DNA from: Pseudomonadota bacterium | Lineage (GTDB): Bacteria > Pseudomonadota > Alphaproteobacteria > Rhizobiales > Xanthobacteraceae | Reading direction: 5' to 3' | Length of the DNA: 18,222 nucleotides | Assembly (NCBI GenBank): GCA_023422775.1 | Contig: JAFAGM010000108.1 | Coordinates: 1 to 18,222 of the forward strand | Part shown: positions 1 to 6,381 of the stretch, piece by piece | Numbering within the stretch: the first letter of the stretch is position 1 | Layout: every line of letters begins with the position of its first letter | The notes under the pieces: model-generated | Told to the model about the DNA's origin: nothing | The model's database searches: none | What the model saw: the letters and a program-made list of their open reading frames with translations, nothing else | Translations under genes and position numbers: made by a program

Positions 1-593
1 AGCGAGCCGCCGATATTCGAGACCAGGAAGATGAAGAACACGACGACATGTACGTTGTGCTTTCGATCGTCATTGGCGCGAAGCACCGGGCGTATCATCA
101 CCATCGAGGCGCCGGTGGTGCCGATCAGGCTGGCGAGAATGGTCCCGACGCCGAGCAGCACCGTATTTGTCATCGGCGCGCCGTGAAGATTGCCGGAAAC
201 CACTATGCCGCTGGCAACCGTGAACAACGCCAGCAGCAGCAGGATGAAGGGAATGTATTCCAGCAGCGCAGTGTGAACGAGCGCATGTATCGTACCCGTC
301 AATCCTACCAGAAACGCCGCTGGTATCATTGCGAGCGCCGCCCAGACGAACGCGATCTTGCCATGGTGATGTTCCCAGAAGTGGGGCGCAAACAGCGGGA
401 ACAATGCGATCGAAAGCAGGATGCCGACGAACGGCAGTCCCCACGCCAGCCCAAGCTTCGCCCCGTCCACTTCGGCGGCCCATGCTTCCGACGGTAGCAC
501 CGCGGCAATCGCGAGCGCCACCAGAACGCCGAGAGCGCGGCGTTTGCGGTTGTGACGGGACAGCGGAGAGAAGGGTGCCTGAGCTTCGATCAA
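1..593 (-). CDS. NhaD/CitMHS-type sodium:proton antiporter, N-terminal part
   Basis: The gene is cut by the left edge; 197 complete codons are visible. Reading the minus strand gives a basic N-terminus, a signal-like hydrophobic segment (residues about 18-40, ending in SEAWA-AE), then a run of membrane segments with LAWGLPFVGILLSIALFPL, a histidine patch HFWEHHHGKIAF, and the motif LIGTTGASMVMIRP. This matches the ion-transporter superfamily that holds NhaD-like Na+/H+ antiporters and the putative citrate transporters (CitMHS_2), integral to the inner membrane. I chose the TTG at 591-593 because a GAGG ribosome-binding site lies 8 bases upstream and an in-frame TGA precedes it; the first in-frame ATG is deep inside the protein. 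The upstream esterase gene ends 49 bp away on the same strand, so co-transcription is possible. The substrate cannot be decided from this fragment. Confidence 0.82.
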   Translation of the reverse strand, partial: MIEAQAPFSPLSRHNRKRRALGVLVALAIAAVLPSEAWAAEVDGAKLGLAWGLPFVGILLSIALFPLFAPHFWEHHHGKIAFVWAALAMIPAAFLVGLTGTIHALVHTALLEYIPFILLLLALFTVASGIVVSGNLHGAPMTNTVLLGVGTILASLIGTTGASMVMIRPVLRANDDRKHNVHVVVFFIFLVSNIGGS

Positions 594-642
594 GGGGTTT
601 CCTCAACGGGATTGGTTTCTGGAAATGGCAAGTCGCAGGCTG

Positions 643-1590
643 CTATTTCAATGCCTTCATCCAGCCGGCGATTTCACTGACGGCGACGTTGGCCTGCTGC
701 AGCAGCTTTCCCATGGTGAAGAAGCCGTGGAACTGGCCGGGAAAGTGGCGGTACGTCATCGGCACGCCGGCCTCCTTCAGCCGCGCGGCGTATTCGGCGC
801 CTTCGTCGCGCAGGGGATCGGCGCCGGCGGTGAGCACATAGGCCGGCGGCAGGCCGGCCAGCGTCTTGGCGCGCGCGGGCGACGCCTTCCAGTGGTCGAT
901 GTCGGCTGTGCCGTTGAGGTAGTGGTTGCAGAACCACTTGATCACGGAGTGGGTGAGAAGAATGCTGGTCTCGGGCTCGCTGTGCGAGGGATGCTTCATC
1001 GCAAAGTCGGTCGCGGGATAGACCAGCACCTGGCCGGCGAGCTTCGGGCCGTCGCCGTCGCGCGCGGCGAGCGCCACCACGGCGGCGAGATTGCCGCCGG
1101 CACTGTCGCCGCCGACCAGCAGTTGGTTTGCATCGACGCCGAGCTGTTTGGCATGGGTGGCAACCCATTTGGTCGCGGTGATGGCGTCGTCGGCAGCGGC
1201 GGGGAATTTGTGTTCCGGCGCCAGGCGGTAATCGACGGAGACGACGATCATCTCGCCTTCATGCGCGAGCTTGCGGCAGACCACGTCATGGGAGTCGAGA
1301 TTGCCGATCACCCAGCCGCCGCCATGGAAGAAAACCAGGCAGGGCGCGAGACCGTCGGTCTTGCGCAACTTCTTCGGCGTGTAGATGCGGGCAGGGACGG
1401 TGCCATGCGGTGCCGGAATCGAGAGTGGCTTGTCGGATTCCAGTTCGGGCGGCTCGGGATTACTGACGAAGCGGGCGGCCAGGTAATATTCGCGCGCTTC
1501 CGGCGCGGTGAGCGTCTCATAGGCCGGGCGGCCGGCGTCCTGGAAGGCCTTGTAGACGGCGGCGGCATCGGGATCGAGCGTGACGGGCAT
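643..1590 (-). CDS. alpha/beta hydrolase, HSL-type esterase/lipase
   Basis: A 315-residue alpha/beta hydrolase of the hormone-sensitive-lipase family (alpha/beta hydrolase fold-3), expected to hydrolyse short-chain esters in the cytoplasm. The oxyanion-hole motif HGGGW is at 89-93 and the nucleophile motif GDSAGG at 161-166, making Ser163 the nucleophile. Asp258 in GADPL and His288 in QFHGF complete the triad. The N-terminal cap region (residues 1-75) is typical and there is no signal peptide. The length is normal for the family. The ATG at 1588-1590 is preceded by a weak AAAGG about 11 bases upstream. The natural substrate cannot be told from sequence. The SDR gene upstream and the antiporter gene downstream are on the same strand, but a 119-bp gap holding a palindromic repeat separates it from the SDR. 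Confidence 0.93.
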   Translation of the reverse strand: MPVTLDPDAAAVYKAFQDAGRPAYETLTAPEAREYYLAARFVSNPEPPELESDKPLSIPAPHGTVPARIYTPKKLRKTDGLAPCLVFFHGGGWVIGNLDSHDVVCRKLAHEGEMIVVSVDYRLAPEHKFPAAADDAITATKWVATHAKQLGVDANQLLVGGDSAGGNLAAVVALAARDGDGPKLAGQVLVYPATDFAMKHPSHSEPETSILLTHSVIKWFCNHYLNGTADIDHWKASPARAKTLAGLPPAYVLTAGADPLRDEGAEYAARLKEAGVPMTYRHFPGQFHGFFTMGKLLQQANVAVSEIAGWMKALK

Positions 1591-1617
1591 GGGCGGAGAA
1601 ACCTTTCGCTTTGGATT

Positions 1618-1698
1618 GTCATTCCGGGGCGATGCGCAGCATCGAACCCGAAATCTCGAGATTCCGGGTTCGGTCCTGTCGGACCGCCCCGGAATGAC
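1618..1698. repeat. Nested palindromic intergenic repeat
   Basis: The outer arms GTCATTCCGGGGCG (1618-1631) and CGCCCCGGAATGAC (1685-1698) are perfect 14-bp inverted repeats. Inside them lies a second inverted repeat at 1645-1670, centred on CTCGAG, with arms AACCCG/CGGGTT and one mismatch pair. It fills most of the gap between the SDR stop and the esterase start. The pattern resembles dispersed palindromic repeats I recall from Bradyrhizobium intergenic regions; copy number cannot be checked here. In RNA it would fold into a long hairpin, so it could attenuate or separate the two transcripts, but it has no U-run on either side. Confidence 0.75.
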
Positions 1699-1709
1699 GG
1701 GGCGCTAGA

Positions 1710-2489
1710 TCAGGCAGCCGTGCGGCCGCCATCGACGGTGTAGGCTGAGCCGGAGACGTAGCTCGCCTCGTCGGAGGCCAGGAACGCCACGATGGAGGCG
1801 ACTTCGGACGCCTGTCCGAGCCGGCGCGCCGGAATCCGGTCGACGATCCTGTCGTTCGGCGGCGGCTCGTTGCCGGGATTGCGGCCCTGCAGGATCGTGC
1901 TCAGCATCCGGCTGTCGATCAGGCCGGGGCAGACGCAATTGACTCGCACGCCGGTGCCGGTGCATTCCCAGGCCGCGCTCTTGGTGAGCCCGATCACGGC
2001 GTGCTTGCTGGCGCTGTAGACGGCGATCATGGGCGAGCCCATCAGCCCGGCGATCGAGGCGGTGTTGATGATGCTGCCCTTGTTCTGCTTCAGCATGACA
2101 GGCAGCACGTGCTTCATGCCGAGAAAGACGCCGACCACGTTGACGTCGAGCACGCGCCGAAAGCTCTCCAGCGAATATTGCGGGATCGGCTTGATGTCGC
2201 CCTCGATGCCGGCGTTGTTGTAGAACGCGTCGATGGTGCCGAACCTGTCGACGGCGGCGCGGACATATTCCGCCACCTCGTCCTCCTGCGTGACATCGGC
2301 CGCGATCGCCAGCGCCTGCGCCGAGGCCGGCAGGTCTTCGATGGCGGCGGCAAGATCCGGTTCCCGGCGATCGACGGCGACGATTCGGGCCCCGCGCTCG
2401 GCCAGCAGGCGCATGGTGGCGGTTCCAATGACGCCGGCAGCGCCGGTCACGACGGCAACCCGGCCATCGAGGCGGATTCGATCGGGCAT
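1710..2489 (-). CDS. SDR-family NAD(P)-dependent oxidoreductase
   Basis: A 259-residue classical short-chain dehydrogenase/reductase with a Rossmann fold. Numbering from the chosen start, the dinucleotide-binding motif TGAAGVIG begins at 15. Asp40 at the end of beta-2 (AVDRRE) favours NAD over NADP. NNAG is at 91-94. The catalytic tetrad is Asn117, Ser145, Tyr158 and Lys162 (YSASK), and the C-terminus has the usual TVDGG motif. The open frame extends 47 codons upstream, but I chose the ATG at 2487-2489 because the extension is not SDR-like and the SDR core normally starts at about this point. An AGAGG lies about 11 bases upstream of this ATG. The substrate is not predictable. It is divergent from the DUF2155 gene across 261 bp in which I see no convincing promoter. 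Confidence 0.92.
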   Translation of the reverse strand: MPDRIRLDGRVAVVTGAAGVIGTATMRLLAERGARIVAVDRREPDLAAAIEDLPASAQALAIAADVTQEDEVAEYVRAAVDRFGTIDAFYNNAGIEGDIKPIPQYSLESFRRVLDVNVVGVFLGMKHVLPVMLKQNKGSIINTASIAGLMGSPMIAVYSASKHAVIGLTKSAAWECTGTGVRVNCVCPGLIDSRMLSTILQGRNPGNEPPPNDRIVDRIPARRLGQASEVASIVAFLASDEASYVSGSAYTVDGGRTAA

Positions 2490-2750
2490 ATCTGGGGGTT
2501 CCTCTCGCTCTTCCGGTTTATCCCGGATTTTGACGGGTTTCGCGCAAGGCTGCGTGTCAACGGCAGCAACTATTTCATTTGTGAGCGGGGCTGACCAGTA
2601 GGGCCGGCCGGGAGCGGCGGTAGAGCGCACCGGGGAGGGGTGGTAAACCGCCCTTTCCCCGCCGTATTCGGCGTGTTAACCGGATGTGCCGCGAGCGGCG
2701 GATAAGTCTGTACTATGTCGCAAGCCCGATTCGCCTGTTAAAGCCGCGAG

Positions 2751-3734
2751 ATGCTTCGAACCATTGCCCTGACCGGTATTGCGGCCCTGGTGGCCGCCAC
2801 CACAATCTCGCTTGCGCCGCCGGCGCACGCGCAGATCGGCAATATCTTTTCCGATCCTCCGCTGCGGCCGCCGGGCGCGATTCCTCGCGGCGGTCAGCAG
2901 CAGCGCGAGCAGCAATTTCCCGACGACGACGAGGAAGTGCCGGAACTGCCGCGCGGCCGGCTGCTGCCGACTCCGAACCGCCTACCGCCGGGGCAGGGCG
3001 TGCCGCCGCCCGGAAGCTTCCAGTCGCAACCGCTCGCGCCGCCGCCCGGAACGCCCCAGGGTACCCAGCCGGGCGTTGCGGTTCAGCCGCCGCAGCCCGG
3101 CCAGCAGGGCGTCGCCAACGCGCCACCGCCGGGCAACGCACTGCCCGGTCAGCGTCAGCCCAAGAACGTGCCGCAAACGCCGGCGACCCTGCAGCCCGGC
3201 GACGAAGTCGTGTCCGAGCCGCCGGCCACCAAGATCACCAACAAGAAGGCGAGTTTCTCCGGCCTCGACAAGATCACCGGACGCATCATCAATTTCGACG
3301 AGGATATCGGCGAGACCGTGCAGTTCGGCGCGCTCCGCGTCAAAACCAGCGCCTGCTACACGCGTCCGTCCACCGAGGCCGCGAACACCGACGCCTTTGT
3401 CGAGGTCGACGAGATCACGCTGCAGGGCGAGGTGAAGCGGATCTTCTCGGGCTGGATGTTTGCGGCAAGCCCCGGCCTGCATGGCGTCGAGCATCCCGTC
3501 TACGACATCTGGCTGACCGACTGTAAAGGCCCCGACCAGACCATCGTCAGCGCGGCGCCCGAACCGCCGAAGGCGGCTCCGCCGCCGGCACAGAAGCGTC
3601 AACCGTCGCCGCGGCAGGCCGCTCCGCGCCCGCCGGGACCGCCGCCGCAGCCGCAATACCAGCAGCAGCAACCCCCGCCGCCACCGCCGCAGCAACGGCC
3701 CGGCGGGCTGTTCGGCGGCTTGTTCGGGAATTGA
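2751..3734 (+). CDS. DUF2155 domain protein, secreted, Pro/Gln-rich
   Basis: A 327-residue exported protein of unknown function. Residues 1-27 form a signal peptide ending AHA, with cleavage before QIG. Residues 35-155 are low-complexity and rich in Pro, Gln and Gly. Residues about 160-262 match the DUF2155 domain (GRIINFDEDIGETVQFGALRV, then GWMFAASPGLHGVEHPVYDIWL, which I recognise from family memory). The domain holds the protein's only two cysteines, Cys202 and Cys258, which could form a disulphide. The C-terminal 65 residues are again Pro/Gln-rich and end in a short Gly-Leu-Phe repeat (317-326). The ATG is the first codon before the signal peptide; its ribosome-binding site is weak. In many alphaproteobacteria DUF2155 genes lie next to aat and accBC, as they roughly do here. 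It converges with aat with a 23-bp gap. Its biochemical role is unknown. Confidence 0.88.
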   Translation: MLRTIALTGIAALVAATTISLAPPAHAQIGNIFSDPPLRPPGAIPRGGQQQREQQFPDDDEEVPELPRGRLLPTPNRLPPGQGVPPPGSFQSQPLAPPPGTPQGTQPGVAVQPPQPGQQGVANAPPPGNALPGQRQPKNVPQTPATLQPGDEVVSEPPATKITNKKASFSGLDKITGRIINFDEDIGETVQFGALRVKTSACYTRPSTEAANTDAFVEVDEITLQGEVKRIFSGWMFAASPGLHGVEHPVYDIWLTDCKGPDQTIVSAAPEPPKAAPPPAQKRQPSPRQAAPRPPGPPPQPQYQQQQPPPPPPQQRPGGLFGGLFGN

Positions 3735-3757
3735 ACGTGATCCGGGCTACGGCGGCT

Positions 3758-4450
3758 TCATCCCCGCGCCGCAATGATCGCGAGAGCTTCCGCGCCGCTG
3801 ACCGGCTCGACACCAGGTAACTTCAGGAAATCTGCGGGCGCGCCGGCGATCGCCTTGTCGAGCAGCGTGCGATAGCGGCGCCTGGAAATTTCCGCCGCGC
3901 CGAAGCTGCGCAGATGCTCGGTCACGTACTGCGTGTCGAGCAGTTCGAATCCACCCGCGATCAGCCGCGCCACCAGATGCACCAGAGCCACCTTTGACGC
4001 GTCGCGGACGCGGTGGAACATGCTCTCGCCGAAGAACGCGCGGCCGAGGCTGACGCCGTAGAGACCGCCGACCAGGTCGCCGTTCTGCCAGACTTCGACG
4101 CTGTGGCAATGCCCGCGTTCGAACAGCCCGAGATAGAGATCCCGGATGCGCTTGTTGATCCAGGTGTCGTCGCGGCCGGGTTGCGGCGCCGCGCAGCCGG
4201 CGATGACCGCCTTGAAGGCGGTATCGACGGTGACGCTGAAGACGTCCGAGCGCACGGTGCGGGCCAGCCGCGAGGCGATGCGAAAGCCGTCGAGCGGGAT
4301 CACCCCGCGCATCTCCGGCTCGACCCAGAACAGCGTCGGGTCGTCGGCGCTTTCGGCCATCGGGAAGATGCCGCAGGCATAGGCCCGCAGCAGCACTTCG
4401 GGCGTGATTTCGGCACTGGCGGAGTCGCGCGATGTCATCTGCGGGATCAT
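3758..4450 (-). CDS. aat: leucyl/phenylalanyl-tRNA--protein transferase
   Basis: A 230-residue enzyme that transfers Leu or Phe from aminoacyl-tRNA to N-terminal Arg or Lys of proteins, marking them for ClpS/ClpAP degradation (N-degron pathway, cytoplasm). Family motifs are clear: AYACGIFPMAE near the N-terminus, FWVEPEMRGVIPL, DTWINKRIRDLY, GHCHSVEVW, GGLYGVSLGRAFFGESMF, and LLDTQYVTEHL with FGA after it. The length is normal for the family. Two in-frame ATGs compete: 4450, used here, and 4438 (MTSRDSA...), which resembles the N-terminus I recall for relatives. Neither has a good ribosome-binding site. It converges with the DUF2155 gene. Upstream lies a 402-bp stretch with repeats rather than its usual accC neighbour. 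Confidence 0.96.
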   Translation of the reverse strand: MIPQMTSRDSASAEITPEVLLRAYACGIFPMAESADDPTLFWVEPEMRGVIPLDGFRIASRLARTVRSDVFSVTVDTAFKAVIAGCAAPQPGRDDTWINKRIRDLYLGLFERGHCHSVEVWQNGDLVGGLYGVSLGRAFFGESMFHRVRDASKVALVHLVARLIAGGFELLDTQYVTEHLRSFGAAEISRRRYRTLLDKAIAGAPADFLKLPGVEPVSGAEALAIIAARG

Positions 4451-4491
4451 AGCAGGATGGCGAGGGCCGACGCTACTTGCCGAAACGGCGG

Positions 4492-4540
4492 CTTGAGCCC
4501 CGTTCCGACTTAATCGGAACGGGGCTCAAGATTCTTGTTT
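4492..4540 (+). terminator. Perfect 17-bp hairpin with U-rich tail, terminator-like
   Basis: Arms 4492-4508 and 4514-4530 pair perfectly around a CTTAA loop and are followed on the plus strand by ATTCTTGTTTT. This has the form of a Rho-independent terminator for plus-strand transcription, yet no plus-strand gene ends nearby; the closest is DUF2155, 757 bp upstream. The hairpin is part of a repeat, so terminator activity may be incidental. On the minus strand there is no U-run after the stem. Confidence 0.35.
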
Positions 4541-4616
4541 TGGCGCGTTTTCTTCACGCGAACCGGTGTCCACCCCGGATCAAGTCCGGGGCAGGCTTTC
4601 GCTCGAAAACGCTCTA
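4492..4616. repeat. Composite palindromic repeat block
   Basis: The block starts with a perfect 17-bp inverted repeat (4492-4508 and 4514-4530, 5-base loop). It continues with a GCGTTTTCTTCACGC hairpin near 4543-4559 and ACCGGTGTCCACC. A small hairpin CCCCGGA/TCCGGGG follows (4573-4579 and 4585-4591), and the block ends with CGCTCGAAAACGCTCTA. On the minus strand the end reads AGCGTTTTCGAGCG, similar to the element at 14008-14064, so two related copies are visible in this window. From memory, similar blocks are dispersed through Bradyrhizobium genomes. The small CCCCGGA hairpin looks like an insertion into the usual ...GTCCACTTCGC... stretch. Confidence 0.7.
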
Positions 4617-4826
4617 ACCCTCGAAGCCGAACAGCTTTGCCGGGTCGGGCTGGTGCAGGGGACGAAGTCGCTTTCGGCCTGGATCAGGACGCCGGATGGC
4701 CAGCCGGCCGCCGCGATTACGCTGTCCGCCATACGAAACAGATTGGGGCCGCGTCGCGTGATCGAGGTGGCGGACGCGCTCGTGACGACTGCGCGCGCGA
4801 TCGAGGCCGCGACGCCGCGCGGCTAA
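4566..4826 (+). CDS. Hypothetical small ORF or gene remnant
   Basis: I do not recognise this 86-codon frame. It opens with GTG inside the repeat block, so its first 17 codons are repeat-derived and the real start, if any, is later; GTG 4653 would leave 57 residues. From about residue 19 on, codon use is like the real genes around it, with mostly G or C in third positions, and the product has a plausible helical C-terminus (RRVIEVADALVTTARAIEAA). No ribosome-binding site is evident before either GTG. It may be the 3' remnant of a gene disrupted by the repeat. It converges with the REC-HisKA_2 kinase gene, 26 bp away. Confidence 0.3.
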   Translation: MSTPDQVRGRLSLENALTLEAEQLCRVGLVQGTKSLSAWIRTPDGQPAAAITLSAIRNRLGPRRVIEVADALVTTARAIEAATPRG

Positions 4827-4852
4827 TCAGGAACTACGTGGAGTCCAGCACG

Positions 4853-5944
4853 TCACTTCGCCGCAGCGCTGGTCGATTTCGCCACCGCCACAGGGGCACG
4901 GCGGAAGCGCAGCAGGATCCGGGTCCCGGCGTGGGCCGGGTCGCGCTCGACGCTGGCATCGAGTTTCGCCGCCATCGCGCTCACGATGCGTTGCCCCATG
5001 CCGGTCGAGCGCGGGTCGGCCTTGGCGTTGAGGCCGACGCCGTCATCCGCGATCGAGACCAGGATGTCGTCGCCGTCGGACTTGAGCTCGATGTGAATGG
5101 GACCGGCACCGTCGGGATAGGCGTACTTGACGGCGTTCATCACCAGTTCGTTGACGATGATGCCGATCGCGACCGCGCGGTCCGGGTCGATCTCGATCGC
5201 TTCGGCCTTGAGCGTCAGCCGCGACATCTTGTTGCCTTCGGCCGAACGCCTGAGGTCTTCCAGCAGCGCTTCGAGATACTGGTTCAGCAACACGCTCTTG
5301 AGATCGTGCGAGGTGTAGAGCCGGCGATGCACCTGGGCTACCGCGGCGACGCGGCCCATCGCGTTGGTCAGCGCCGCCTTGACGTCGTCCTGGGCCGCGG
5401 AACTGGCCTGCAGATGCAGGAGCGAGGCAATGATCTGCAGCGAATTTCCGACGCGATGGTTGACTTCGCGCAGCAGCACTTCGCGTTCGGCAGCGAGCGC
5501 CGCATAGCGGTCGCGCGAGGCGTGCACCTCGGCTTCCGCCTCGTCGCGGGCACGCTGAAGCTCGGCCTGCCGCAGTGCGCCGTTGACGGCGACCTGAAGC
5601 AGCGGAATGAAATCGCCCCCGACGTCCTTGACCAGATAGTCGGCCGCGCCGGCCTTCAACGCGGTGACGGCGATCGCCGAATCCTGCGAAGCGGTGACGA
5701 ACACCACCGGCGGCGCGTCCTGGATCGCCATGATCCGTTCCAGCGTCTCGAGCCCATCGAGCCCCGGCATGTACTGGTCGAGCGCCACGACATCGATGCC
5801 GCCCTGCGCCAGCCGCGCCAGTCCCTGGTCGCCGCCCGCTGCATGGACAACATTGAAGCCAGCCCGCGTCAGGCCACGGTCAACCAGCCGGGCCAGGGCC
5901 TCGTCGTCATCGATATACAGAAGGGTCGGTTTCGCTTTGGTCAT
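4853..5944 (-). CDS. Response regulator-histidine kinase hybrid, REC-HisKA_2-HATPase
   Basis: A 363-residue soluble signalling protein. Residues 6-120 are a receiver domain with acidic pocket Asp12-Asp14, phospho-acceptor Asp56 (ALDQYMPG), Thr84 and Lys106 (YLVKD). A short coiled coil (about 128-155) leads to a HisKA_2 dimerisation domain, LLREVNHRVGNSLQIIASLL, in which His163 should be phosphorylated. The ATPase domain has N-box NELVMNAVKYAYP (265-277), G1 box DDGVG (300-304) and G2 GMGQRIV (315-321). An N-terminal receiver controlling a kinase output implies phosphorelay input from another kinase. I chose ATG 5942-5944 rather than a frame extension 35 codons upstream, because it overlaps the preceding response regulator's TGA as ATGA, the mark of translational coupling. 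HisKA_2/HWE kinases often feed the alphaproteobacterial PhyR/EcfG general stress pathway; that link is inference here. Confidence 0.9.
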   Translation of the reverse strand: MTKAKPTLLYIDDDEALARLVDRGLTRAGFNVVHAAGGDQGLARLAQGGIDVVALDQYMPGLDGLETLERIMAIQDAPPVVFVTASQDSAIAVTALKAGAADYLVKDVGGDFIPLLQVAVNGALRQAELQRARDEAEAEVHASRDRYAALAAEREVLLREVNHRVGNSLQIIASLLHLQASSAAQDDVKAALTNAMGRVAAVAQVHRRLYTSHDLKSVLLNQYLEALLEDLRRSAEGNKMSRLTLKAEAIEIDPDRAVAIGIIVNELVMNAVKYAYPDGAGPIHIELKSDGDDILVSIADDGVGLNAKADPRSTGMGQRIVSAMAAKLDASVERDPAHAGTRILLRFRRAPVAVAKSTSAAAK

Positions 5945-6381
5945 GTGGCGGCTGGAGGTACCTGAATGACGGAAAAGAACAGGCCGAGCTGGCGAATGGC
6001 GTTGGCGAAGCTTTCGTAGTTCACCGGCTTGGTGATGTAGACGTTGCAACCGAGTTCGTAGCAGCGCTTGATCTCATGGGAATCGTCTGTCGTGGTCAGC
6101 ACCACCACGGGCGTCGTCTTGAGGTGGGTGTTTTCCTTTACCCGCTTCAGAATGTCGATGCCGGAAGTATCGGGCAAGTTGAGATCGAGCAGGATCAGGA
6201 GCGCACTGCCCTTGTGAACGATGCCCGTGCCATCCTTGCCGAACAGGTAGCTCAGGGCCGCTGTACCGTTGGTGAACGGTATTATTTCGTTGTTGACGCC
6301 GGATCGACGGATATTCCGCTCGATCAGGCGCGCATGGCCCTCATCGTCCTCGATCATGATGATGGTGACGGGATTACTCAT
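5941..6381 (-). CDS. Single-domain response regulator, Rcp1-like
   Basis: A 146-residue stand-alone receiver with no output domain. Acidic residues are Asp12/Asp13 (MIEDDEGHARLIERN), the phospho-acceptor is Asp66 (LLDLNLPDTSGIDILKR), the switch Thr is Thr96 (VVVLTTTDD), and Lys118 is in YITKPVNYESF. The sequence style matches the Rcp1-type regulators that accompany phytochrome-like kinases, which shuttle phosphate rather than bind DNA. Its ATG overlaps the TGA of the upstream CHASE3 kinase (6378-6381), and its own TGA overlaps the ATG of the downstream REC-HisKA_2 kinase (5941-5944). The three proteins are therefore made together and probably act as one relay. It lacks the FATGUY-type motif of SdrG-like regulators. 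Confidence 0.93.
   Translation of the reverse strand: MSNPVTIIMIEDDEGHARLIERNIRRSGVNNEIIPFTNGTAALSYLFGKDGTGIVHKGSALLILLDLNLPDTSGIDILKRVKENTHLKTTPVVVLTTTDDSHEIKRCYELGCNVYITKPVNYESFANAIRQLGLFFSVIQVPPAAT

Noticed and set aside
48..497. Plus-strand frame antisense to the antiporter
   Set aside because: The product is a low-complexity string rich in Arg, His and Gln with no family signs; the opposite strand codes a clear membrane protein.
2490..2630. 47-codon extension of the SDR frame, and a TTGACA within it as a -35 box
   Set aside because: The extension has no SDR similarity, and the TTGACA on the minus strand has no -10 box at a fitting distance.
4829..4855. GGAAC-N16-CGTC on the plus strand near the end of the REC-HisKA_2 kinase gene
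   Set aside because: The last base differs from CGTT, and it would only read antisense into the kinase gene.
5945..6049. 35-codon upstream extension of the REC-HisKA_2 kinase
   Set aside because: It overlaps the response regulator gene out of frame; the ATGA junction at 5941-5944 is a much better start.
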